Under the pieces are notes generated by a model that ran no database searches, had not been told where the DNA came from, and saw nothing but the letters and a program-made list of their open reading frames with translations. 64,000 nt of DNA from Sva-07 sp035527095 (GTDB taxonomy: Bacteria; Actinomycetota; Acidimicrobiia; Acidimicrobiales; Ilumatobacteraceae), in NCBI GenBank assembly GCA_035527095.1, contig DATLBC010000125.1:1-64000 (forward strand), read 5' to 3'. Of the stretch, positions 35,843 to 43,231 are shown piece after piece. The translations under genes and the position numbers were made by a program. The first letter of the stretch is position 1. Each line of letters opens with the position of its first letter.

Positions 35843-36331
35843 TCAGCCGAGGCGTTCGGGTACGGCGTCGAGCTGACCGTTGCGCGCGAACTCGGATCGG
35901 CGGGCGCGATCGCCAAGGTGGTTGTGGCGCCACAGCCACCCACAGATCGCCACCCCGACCGCCTCCAACGGCAGGCTCCACCACCCGCGATCGACGATCG
36001 GTAGCGGTGAGTCATCGAACGACACACCGAAGAACGGCCACCAGAACACCTCGGTGTTGTTCCAGGCGCCGTCGAACACGAGGTGCAGGATCATGCCGAT
36101 CGGTAGCCCCAACAGCAGTTTGCGAATCGGCTTGCGACCGGCCGTGGCGATCATCAACGCAGCCAGCAGACCGACGCTGACCGTGACGCTGTGCAACGCC
36201 CGCGCACCGCCGACGACACCATCGGCGATCGGCAACACCGACCCGACGATCAGCAACCGGTAGTCGAAACGGGGGTCGCGGAACACGACCCCCACCGTCA
36301 CGACCGCAGTGCCGATGAACCAGAAGAACAC
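35843..36331 (-). CDS. YdjM-like / metal-dependent hydrolase-type membrane protein
   Basis: A 162-aa integral membrane protein with about four helices from a GTG start. It carries ALHSVTVSVGLL and HLVFDGAWNNTEVFWWPFFG, that is, histidine and aspartate residues placed as in YdjM-like inner-membrane proteins annotated as metal-dependent hydrolases. No enzymatic activity is established for most of that group. It lies between the zinc-ribbon gene (17 bp) and the phosphatase gene (35 bp). Confidence 0.62.
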   Translation of the reverse strand: MFFWFIGTAVVTVGVVFRDPRFDYRLLIVGSVLPIADGVVGGARALHSVTVSVGLLAALMIATAGRKPIRKLLLGLPIGMILHLVFDGAWNNTEVFWWPFFGVSFDDSPLPIVDRGWWSLPLEAVGVAICGWLWRHNHLGDRARRSEFARNGQLDAVPERLG

Positions 36332-36348
36332 GGGTGGTGGTCAGCAGT

Positions 36349-37092
36349 TCAGACGATGAGAAGACGGCCACAGTCGGGGCAGTCGGTGACGCCCGTGTCA
36401 GCCGCCTCGTCCTTCACCGTGTCGATCTCGGCGGCCGAGAGTTCGAGGTGGCAGCCCTGGCACTGTTTGCCCACGAGCGGCGCAACGGCGACACCGAGTG
36501 CCGCCCGCTTGCGATCGTACGTGACCAACAGCGGATCAGGAAGCTGATCTCGCAGCCCGATGCGTCGCTGTACGAGCGCGGCGAGTTCGTTGTCGATGTC
36601 GCGGACCTCGGCAGCAAACGCGTCGTCGGCGAGACTCTGGTGCTTGCGGAGCTGCTCTTCGCCACCGAGATGCTCGGACAGTCGGTCGTCCAGCGTCGAC
36701 TGCTCTTCCAACGAATTCAGTTCCTGCCCATCGAGTTCGTCGATCTGCGACGTCAGTGTGTCCATCTCGTGCATCAGCGCTTCGGCCTCACGCGGCGCGA
36801 TCACGGTCTTCATCTGTTGCTCGAGGCGTTGACGATGAGCAAGGAGCTCAGCCCCTCGTTGTTCGGCGGCCTCGATCGACGTACCGAGCTCGTCGATCCG
36901 GGACCGCAGCGCGGCTCGCTGCTGCTCCCAGGTCAGCATCACCGCTGTTGCGCCGGCAAGATCGTCACGCAGCGGCGAGTGCTCACGCCGGTGGGCGAGC
37001 TGGTCGGCCTGCGTGTCGACGCCTTGGAGCGCCAGCAGCAATTCGGGAATCGTGGTTGGTGTGCTCGGTGCGTTGTCCGCCGTGTCACTCAT
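36349..37092 (-). CDS. Coiled-coil protein with C4 zinc ribbon (CT398/CdsZ-like)
   Basis: A 247-aa protein. A long antiparallel coiled coil (about 20-190) is followed by a zinc ribbon CQGCHLELS...CPDCGRLLIV with C-x2-C pairs near 213-216 and 238-241. This is the CT398-like/zf-RING_7 architecture widespread in actinobacteria (for example Rv2229c), possibly nucleic-acid binding. Its start overlaps the end of the PBP gene by eight bases, so it is translated after it. Confidence 0.82.
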   Translation of the reverse strand: MSDTADNAPSTPTTIPELLLALQGVDTQADQLAHRREHSPLRDDLAGATAVMLTWEQQRAALRSRIDELGTSIEAAEQRGAELLAHRQRLEQQMKTVIAPREAEALMHEMDTLTSQIDELDGQELNSLEEQSTLDDRLSEHLGGEEQLRKHQSLADDAFAAEVRDIDNELAALVQRRIGLRDQLPDPLLVTYDRKRAALGVAVAPLVGKQCQGCHLELSAAEIDTVKDEAADTGVTDCPDCGRLLIV

Positions 37093-39364
37093 CGAGGATC
37101 AGTGTGCCACCTGTGCACGGTCCCACCTGATCCGTCACCGGAAGCGACGGAAGCGGCGCCAACGGATCGAGGTTGTCCGGCGCAATCGTCGTGCCCACTT
37201 GGACCGACTCGTACACCGGCACCGTCGCCGGTGGGACGGTCTCGACGGGCGGAGCTTCGGGGTCCACCGGTGCCAGGGGCGTGGTCGTGGTCGTGGTCGG
37301 CGCATTCGGATCGATCGGTGCTGGGGCACTTCCGACCACGCGCAGCGCGCACTCGTTGCCCGGCAGGTACAGACGGGCATTGGGACGTGTGGGCGGCGCC
37401 GGGCGATCCCAGTCGAGGGACGGGAAGAACGCGTTCGCAGGCTCCATGAATGCTTTCCAGATCGCTGCGGGGAAGTGACCGCCCTGCACCCCGGCGCCGC
37501 TGTACCCGGCGGCCCGGAACTCCGCAATCGCGTCGGATCCTCGGTAACGCATCGGGGTGTAGGCGTTCGGGTCACCGACCCAGACCGCCGTCGCCAGCTG
37601 CTTGGTGCCGCCGACGAACCACGCATTGGTGTTGTCCTCCTGCGTGCCGGTCTTGCCGAATGCCGGACGGCGGTTGTCGAACGCGGCGCGACGGCCCGTG
37701 CCGCCACCGTAGATCGGTCCCTTCATGATCTCGACCGTTGCGAGGGCCGCGTTGCGATCGAGTACCTGGGTGCCGGGGTCGAGGTGGGAATAGAGACGCT
37801 CACCATCGGCGGTGTCGATGAAGTCGACGTAGTAGGGGTCGTGATGGGTGCCCTCGTTGGCCAGCGTCTGCACGCCGGCGGCCATGTCGAGCGGCGACAG
37901 CTCGTTGGCACCCGTTGCGAAGCTGATGAACGGGTCGATCGGGCGACGCTCGGTCGCCGGTTGCTCCTTGTACAAGTACGGCGACTGAGCCATCCGGTAG
38001 GTGGTGTCGACCACGCGGTTCAGGCCGACGATCTGCGAGAGCCGCACGAACGCACAGTTGATCGACTTGGTCGTGTGCGACTGCAACGTGGCGAGGCCGA
38101 TGCCCGCTGCACTGACGTTGAAGGGCGGCTGGTCGGGAACAGCGAAGGTGCACGACGCCGGGCCATCGATCAGGTCGTTCTGTTGAGCCCCGGCTTGCAC
38201 CGCAGCAGCCAGGATGAACATCTTGATGCTCGAACCGGTCTGGCGGGGCGACAGCGCCATGTTGACCTCGCGCTCGTTGGGCACGAAGCCGCGGCCTCCC
38301 ACCATCACCCGAATCGCACCATTGGTCGAGTCGAGCGACACGATCGACGCATCGAAGCCCTGCGGCGTGTCGGGCAACTCGGTGCGCGCCTGTTCGGCGA
38401 GGGCCTGCAGGTCGGCGTCGAGCGTCGTGTGGATGCGCAGACCGCCACGAAACAGCTGGTTGTAACGCTCCTGATAGGTGTCGCCGAGGATGTCGGTCTT
38501 GTTGAGCAGATAATCGCGCAGCGCCTCGGTGAAATAGGTCCGAGAGAACGCTCGCTCGGGCAGCGTCTTGACCCGCGAGGGCAGCACGAACTCCTCGGCG
38601 ATCGCTTCGGCCTCGACGTCGGTGAACAGCTCCTCGTCGACGAGACGGTCGAGCACCTGCAACCACCGCGCACGGCTGCGCTCCGGCTCGTTGATCGGGT
38701 CGAACCCTGACGGCGAACGGACCAGACCAGCCAGAAACGCCGACTCGACGAACGTGAGATCGACAGCCTTCTTGCCGAAGTAGGTCTCGGCGGCAGCCTC
38801 GATGCCATAGGCGTTGTTGCCGAAGAACACCGTGTTCAAGTAGCGAGCCATGATGTCCTGCTTCGACAGCTCCTTCTCGAGCATGCGGGCGTAGTGCATC
38901 TGCAGCAGCTTGTAGCGACCGTCGCGCTCGAGCCCAGCGAGGTAGTCGTTCTTCACCACCTGCATGGTGATCGTCGAGGCGCCCTGCTGGGGCGAGTCGG
39001 AGGCGAAGTTCGACAGCGTCGCCCGAACGAGGCTGCGCAGGTTGATCCCGTCGTGGGTGAAGAACTCCTTGTCCTCGACCACCAGGAACGCGTCGATGAC
39101 CGGCTGCGGGATGTCCTCGAACGCGATCGGCTGGGAGTTCTCGAGTTCGTAGAAGGCGATCTCCTGGCCCTTGACGTCGTACACGTAGGTGCGCTGCGCA
39201 AGCGCCTCGAACTCAGGCAACACCACCGGCAATTCCTCATGGGCGTTGGCGCTCGACCAGACCCGCGGTGCCACACCGACGATCGTGGCGGTGAGCAGGA
39301 GCGCACCGGCAGCCACGATCAGCAGCAGTCGAGGGATGGATCCGAGCAGACGCACAGTGCCCAC
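37085..39364 (-). CDS. Class A penicillin-binding protein (PBP1A-like)
   Basis: Bifunctional peptidoglycan synthase, about 759 aa, anchored by one N-terminal helix. The glycosyltransferase domain (about 60-230) has VVEDKEFFTHDGINLRSL, GASTITMQVVKN, KQDIMARYLNTVFFGNNAYGIEAAAETYFGK and the acidic catalytic residues. The transpeptidase domain (about 310-600) has SSIK as the S-x-x-K motif, SIN as SxN and KTG in FGKTGTQEDN. The C-terminus is a Thr/Pro-rich tail. GTG 39364 (or 39355) is the likely start; upstream in-frame sequence overlaps the divergent gene. Head of the minus-strand operon. Confidence 0.92.
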   Translation of the reverse strand: MGTVRLLGSIPRLLLIVAAGALLLTATIVGVAPRVWSSANAHEELPVVLPEFEALAQRTYVYDVKGQEIAFYELENSQPIAFEDIPQPVIDAFLVVEDKEFFTHDGINLRSLVRATLSNFASDSPQQGASTITMQVVKNDYLAGLERDGRYKLLQMHYARMLEKELSKQDIMARYLNTVFFGNNAYGIEAAAETYFGKKAVDLTFVESAFLAGLVRSPSGFDPINEPERSRARWLQVLDRLVDEELFTDVEAEAIAEEFVLPSRVKTLPERAFSRTYFTEALRDYLLNKTDILGDTYQERYNQLFRGGLRIHTTLDADLQALAEQARTELPDTPQGFDASIVSLDSTNGAIRVMVGGRGFVPNEREVNMALSPRQTGSSIKMFILAAAVQAGAQQNDLIDGPASCTFAVPDQPPFNVSAAGIGLATLQSHTTKSINCAFVRLSQIVGLNRVVDTTYRMAQSPYLYKEQPATERRPIDPFISFATGANELSPLDMAAGVQTLANEGTHHDPYYVDFIDTADGERLYSHLDPGTQVLDRNAALATVEIMKGPIYGGGTGRRAAFDNRRPAFGKTGTQEDNTNAWFVGGTKQLATAVWVGDPNAYTPMRYRGSDAIAEFRAAGYSGAGVQGGHFPAAIWKAFMEPANAFFPSLDWDRPAPPTRPNARLYLPGNECALRVVGSAPAPIDPNAPTTTTTTPLAPVDPEAPPVETVPPATVPVYESVQVGTTIAPDNLDPLAPLPSLPVTDQVGPCTGGTLILDE

Positions 39365-39417
39365 GACGATACTGGCGGTGGCGGCCGCCGTGGCGGCAGG
39401 CGGTACGGTCGGCGACC

Positions 39418-40461
39418 ATGCAACGACGACCCGACGTGGTGCTGTGGGGGGCCGGCATGGTGGCGGGCGTCCATGCGGCGGCCTGCCAGGAGCTCGACTG
39501 GCGAGTGACGGCGGTCGCGTCCCGCAGTGCGGCGCGAGCTGCCGATCTGGCGACCAGAGCCCAGTCGAAGTCCGCCACGTTCGACGAGTTGGTCGCTGCG
39601 AAGCGGGGCGACCTGGCGATCGTCGCCACTCCCCCGGCTGCACATGTCGACGCCGCGATCGCACTGCTCGAGGCGGGGTACCACGTCGTCGTCGAGGCAC
39701 CGCTGGCATGCACGCTCGGCGACGCAGACCGACTGATCGAGACCGAGGAACGAGTCGGTCGCCCGGTGCTCTACTCCGAGCATCTCGCCGCCGCGCCCAC
39801 GATCGACGGCCTGCTGGTGCGCGTTGCCGGCATCGGGCCGCTCACCCACCTCTCCGCCCGCGCCACCCAGTCCCCTCCGTCATGGCGTCCCGATGACGGC
39901 AACGACGCCCACTGGGGCGGCGGCGCGCTGTTCGACCTCGGAGTGCATCCGGTTGGCCTGACCCTGCGCACAGCGACCGAGTCCGGCGCCGGCCGCCCGG
40001 TGTCGCTGAGCGCCCTGATCGTCGATGCCGGCACCCGCCACGAGAGCGGCACGATCAAGCTCCACTTCGAGTCAGGCCTCGCCGCCACGGTCAGTGCCCG
40101 CTGGCAACCGGGGTCCGCGCCGGACTGGGACCTCCAGGCATCCAGTGCGAGCGCGGTGCTGCGTGCCGAGCTGTACCCGTCCCCGACGCTCGAGCACAAT
40201 GGGGCACCGGTGCCGATCGGCGCCCCGATCCGTGCGGGCGGTCCATCGATCGTCGACGACTACGGCTACGCCCCACAGCTCAAGCGGCTGTGGACGAACA
40301 TCCGCACCGGCCGGCCGGTTCCGGCGACGTCGAGGTTCGGCCGGCAGGTGCTCGACGTGATCTGTGCGGCTCACTGGTCGGCTGGACGTGATGCGGTCGA
40401 GGTACCGCTGCCGTTCGCCGGCCCACGAGACCGAACACCGGCCGAGCTCCTCGAACCGTGA
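39418..40461 (+). CDS. Gfo/Idh/MocA-like oxidoreductase with altered EKP motif
   Basis: A 347-aa protein with an N-terminal Rossmann domain (VLWGAGMVAGVHAAACQEL, IVATPPAAHVDAAIALLEAGYHVVVEAPLA) and a C-terminal Gfo/Idh dimerisation domain (WGGGALFDLGVHPVGL). The family catalytic motif EKP near residue 95 reads EAP, so the lysine that normally helps bind cofactor and substrate is lost. The HxxGL region is retained as LGVHPVGL. It may be a non-catalytic or specialised member. It is divergent from the PBP gene with 53 bp between. Confidence 0.78.
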   Translation: MQRRPDVVLWGAGMVAGVHAAACQELDWRVTAVASRSAARAADLATRAQSKSATFDELVAAKRGDLAIVATPPAAHVDAAIALLEAGYHVVVEAPLACTLGDADRLIETEERVGRPVLYSEHLAAAPTIDGLLVRVAGIGPLTHLSARATQSPPSWRPDDGNDAHWGGGALFDLGVHPVGLTLRTATESGAGRPVSLSALIVDAGTRHESGTIKLHFESGLAATVSARWQPGSAPDWDLQASSASAVLRAELYPSPTLEHNGAPVPIGAPIRAGGPSIVDDYGYAPQLKRLWTNIRTGRPVPATSRFGRQVLDVICAAHWSAGRDAVEVPLPFAGPRDRTPAELLEP

Positions 40462-40496
40462 CGTACTCCTCGTGCCTGGCCACGGGGTCGACGTAC

Positions 40497-41735
40497 TCAG
40501 CCGCGTGAGAGGTCGCGGCCTTTTTCGATGACGACGACGCCTTCGTCGCTGACCGTGAACCGCTCACGATCGGCGTCACGGTCGAGGCCGACACGCTCCC
40601 AGTCGGGAACGATGACGTTCTTGTCGACGATGCACCGGTGGAGGCGGACGCCGGCGCCGATGCGGACGTCGGGGAAGATGATCGAGTCGGTGACGTGAGC
40701 ATCGTGGTCGATGTAGGCACCGGGACCGACGATCGAGCGCTCGACGTGCGAGCCCGAGATGATCGAGCCCTGACACAGCAGACTGCCGTCGACGAACGAC
40801 GGCTCGCCACCGCGACCTCGTGACACCTTTGCGGGCGGCAGTGCCCGGCGTGAGGTGTAGACCGGCCATCGTTCGTTGTAGAGATTGAAGACCGGCACGG
40901 GTGCGATCAGATCCATGTTGGCGTGGAAGAACGAGTCGAGCGTGCCGACATCGCGCCAGTAGCCCTTCTCGCGTTCGTCCTGGCCGGGGATCACGTTCTT
41001 GGAGAAGTCGTAGACGCGTGCGACGCCGTCGTCGGTCAGTGCCGGAATCACGTGACTGCCGAGGTCGGTGTACTGATTCTCGCGGGGCGTGACGACATCG
41101 ATCAGCGTCTGGGTGTCGAAGACATAGTTGCCCATACTGGCGAGACACATCTGGTCGTTGCCGGGCATCGTCGGCGGATCTGCGACCTTCTCGTGAAACG
41201 CCAGGATCTTGCCGTCGTCGTCGACCTCGATCACACCGAAATCGATCGCCTCGTGTTTCGGCACCGGAATTGCCGCCACGGTCACCCCAGCACCCGACTC
41301 ACGGTGCTCCTCGACCATCTGCCGCGGATCCATCCGATAGATGTGGTCGGCACCGAAGACGGCGACGATGTCGGGGGCCTCGTCGGAGATCAGGTTCAGG
41401 TTCTGGTAGATCGCATCGGCAGAGCCCTGAAACCAGTACGGCCCGCGACGCATCTGAGCAGGCACGGGCGTGACGTAGTCGTCGAGCATTGCCGAGAACC
41501 GCCAGGTCTGCGAGATGTGACGGTCGAGGCTGTGGCTCTTGTACTGAGTGAGCACCACAATCTTCAAATAGCCGGCGTTCGCGAAGTTCGACAACGCGAA
41601 GTCGATCAGTCGGTACGTACCGGCGAACGGAACCGCCGGCTTGGCCCGGTCGTTGGTCAACGGCTGCAGGCGCTTTCCCTCGCCTCCGGCGAGCACGATC
41701 ACGAGCACCTTGGGTTCGATCGACATCGACCTCAA
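40497..41735 (-). CDS. glgC: Glucose-1-phosphate adenylyltransferase
   Basis: Makes ADP-glucose from ATP and glucose-1-phosphate, the committed step of bacterial glycogen synthesis. The 412-aa protein has VLAGGEGKRLQPLTNDRAKPAVPFAG (about 13-38), WFQGSADAIYQN, VFGADHIYRMD, IDFGVIEVD and a C-terminal left-handed beta-helix (VERSIVGPGAYIDHDAHVTDSIIFPDVRIGAG). ATG 41726 (MSIEP) is an alternative start. It is next to glgA on the same strand (19 bp), forming a glycogen unit. Confidence 0.94.
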   Translation of the reverse strand: MRSMSIEPKVLVIVLAGGEGKRLQPLTNDRAKPAVPFAGTYRLIDFALSNFANAGYLKIVVLTQYKSHSLDRHISQTWRFSAMLDDYVTPVPAQMRRGPYWFQGSADAIYQNLNLISDEAPDIVAVFGADHIYRMDPRQMVEEHRESGAGVTVAAIPVPKHEAIDFGVIEVDDDGKILAFHEKVADPPTMPGNDQMCLASMGNYVFDTQTLIDVVTPRENQYTDLGSHVIPALTDDGVARVYDFSKNVIPGQDEREKGYWRDVGTLDSFFHANMDLIAPVPVFNLYNERWPVYTSRRALPPAKVSRGRGGEPSFVDGSLLCQGSIISGSHVERSIVGPGAYIDHDAHVTDSIIFPDVRIGAGVRLHRCIVDKNVIVPDWERVGLDRDADRERFTVSDEGVVVIEKGRDLSRG

Positions 41736-41754
41736 CCGTACACACGCACCGCGG

Positions 41755-43161
41755 TCAGCGCGGCGACTGCTCGACCGGATTCCGTGCGTTCACTGCGAGA
41801 TCACCGTAGAGCGCCACATATCGACGGGCCGGTTCCCGCCACGACCAGTCGATGGCCATGATCCGCTTCTGGATCGCGCCCCGACGTCGCCGGTTGCGTA
41901 CTCGGCGCTCCGCCCGGAACAGCGCAGCGAGCAGGTCGTCGCTCGCCGTCCGGTTGGCGACGAAGCCGCTCCCGTTTCGTTGGAGATCGACGTCGCTGAC
42001 GGTGTCGACGAGTCCGCCGACGGCCGTCACGACCGGGATCGACCCGTAGCGCATTGCCTGCATCTGGGTGAGCCCACATGGCTCGAACCGACTCGGCATC
42101 AAATACAGGTCCGAGCCGGCGAACATCAGGTGCGACAGCGCCTCGTCGTAACCGTCGACGAACGCGAACGAGTCGGGATGTGCCTCGGCAAGCTGATGGA
42201 GGTGATTTGCCAATCCGGCGTCGCCCAAGCCGAGAACCGCCACGCGCATCGGGATCTGCGAAAGCAACGGCACCAGCGGTGCGAGCAGGTCGACCCCCTT
42301 CTGGTGGGTGAGGCGGGTCACGACGGCGCCGAGCACGACGCCGTCGTCGGAGAAACCCAGTCGTTCGTGCAGCGCCGAACGATTGACGTCTCGGGTCTCG
42401 ATCGAGGTCACCGTGAACGGCGACGCGATCAACGGGTCGTTCGCCGGGTCCCAGACGTCGGTGTCGATCCCGTTGAGGATGCCGACCAGGTCGTCTGAGC
42501 GGTGTCGCAGTGGTTCATCGAGGCCGAACCCGCCCTCCGGTGTGACGATCTCGGCGGCGTAGTGCGGAGACACCGCCACGATCCGGTCGGCGAGCGCCAA
42601 TGCCCCCGACAGTGGGTTCGCTGCACCCCACCACTCGTAGTGCGCGGCGCGAGGCCCGATCAGGTCGAGCCACGACGAGCTCGTGACACCCTGATAGGCA
42701 AGGTTGTGGATCGACATCACCGTTGGCGGCGGATCTGCGAGCGCGGCGAGCACCGGGCCGGTGTGCCAATCGTTGAGGTGCAGCACATCGGGCGGGTCGC
42801 CCTCGACGAATGCGGCGACAGCGCGGGCGAATCGGAAGAACCTTTCGCTGTTGTCCGGCCAGCCCTCACCGTTCGCCTGCAGGTACGGGTGCGGTCGCGC
42901 CATGCCTGGCACCGACACGAGGTGCAGCCGACCGGCAGCGGGATGGTGGCCGGCGCGCACGGTTGCGACTCCCACCCAATCGGGAACATCGAGCCGGATC
43001 GTGGTCTCGTCGACGAGCGTGACGTCGCCGTAGTCGGGCATGACGACGTCGAGATCGACGCCGAGGCGGCGCAACTCGGCACCGAGACCCGCCGCAGCGG
43101 CCGCAAGACCGCCAACGGTCGCCACCGGTGACAGCTCGGCTGTGGCGAACACGACACGCAT
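41755..43161 (-). CDS. glgA: Glycogen synthase (GT5)
   Basis: Transfers glucose from ADP-glucose to growing glycogen. The 468-aa protein has the GT5 pattern: MRVVFATAELSPVA, HLNDWHTGPVLAAL, SIHNLAYQG, GILNGIDTDVWDP, VVTRLTHQKGVDLL, and MPSRFEPCGLTQMQAMRYGSIPVV. The usual N-terminal K-x-G-G-L, whose lysine contacts ADP-glucose, reads T-V-G-G-L here. The C-terminal block is intact. Donor preference may therefore differ. ATG 43161 begins the protein; upstream in-frame sequence is shadow of ppc. Confidence 0.87.
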   Translation of the reverse strand: MRVVFATAELSPVATVGGLAAAAAGLGAELRRLGVDLDVVMPDYGDVTLVDETTIRLDVPDWVGVATVRAGHHPAAGRLHLVSVPGMARPHPYLQANGEGWPDNSERFFRFARAVAAFVEGDPPDVLHLNDWHTGPVLAALADPPPTVMSIHNLAYQGVTSSSWLDLIGPRAAHYEWWGAANPLSGALALADRIVAVSPHYAAEIVTPEGGFGLDEPLRHRSDDLVGILNGIDTDVWDPANDPLIASPFTVTSIETRDVNRSALHERLGFSDDGVVLGAVVTRLTHQKGVDLLAPLVPLLSQIPMRVAVLGLGDAGLANHLHQLAEAHPDSFAFVDGYDEALSHLMFAGSDLYLMPSRFEPCGLTQMQAMRYGSIPVVTAVGGLVDTVSDVDLQRNGSGFVANRTASDDLLAALFRAERRVRNRRRRGAIQKRIMAIDWSWREPARRYVALYGDLAVNARNPVEQSPR

Positions 43162-43231
43162 GGCCTCAGTCTGGCGTGCGACGCGGTCCGGAATCGGGGT
43201 TTCCTCGCTGGACTGGTTCGGATTGACTGAG

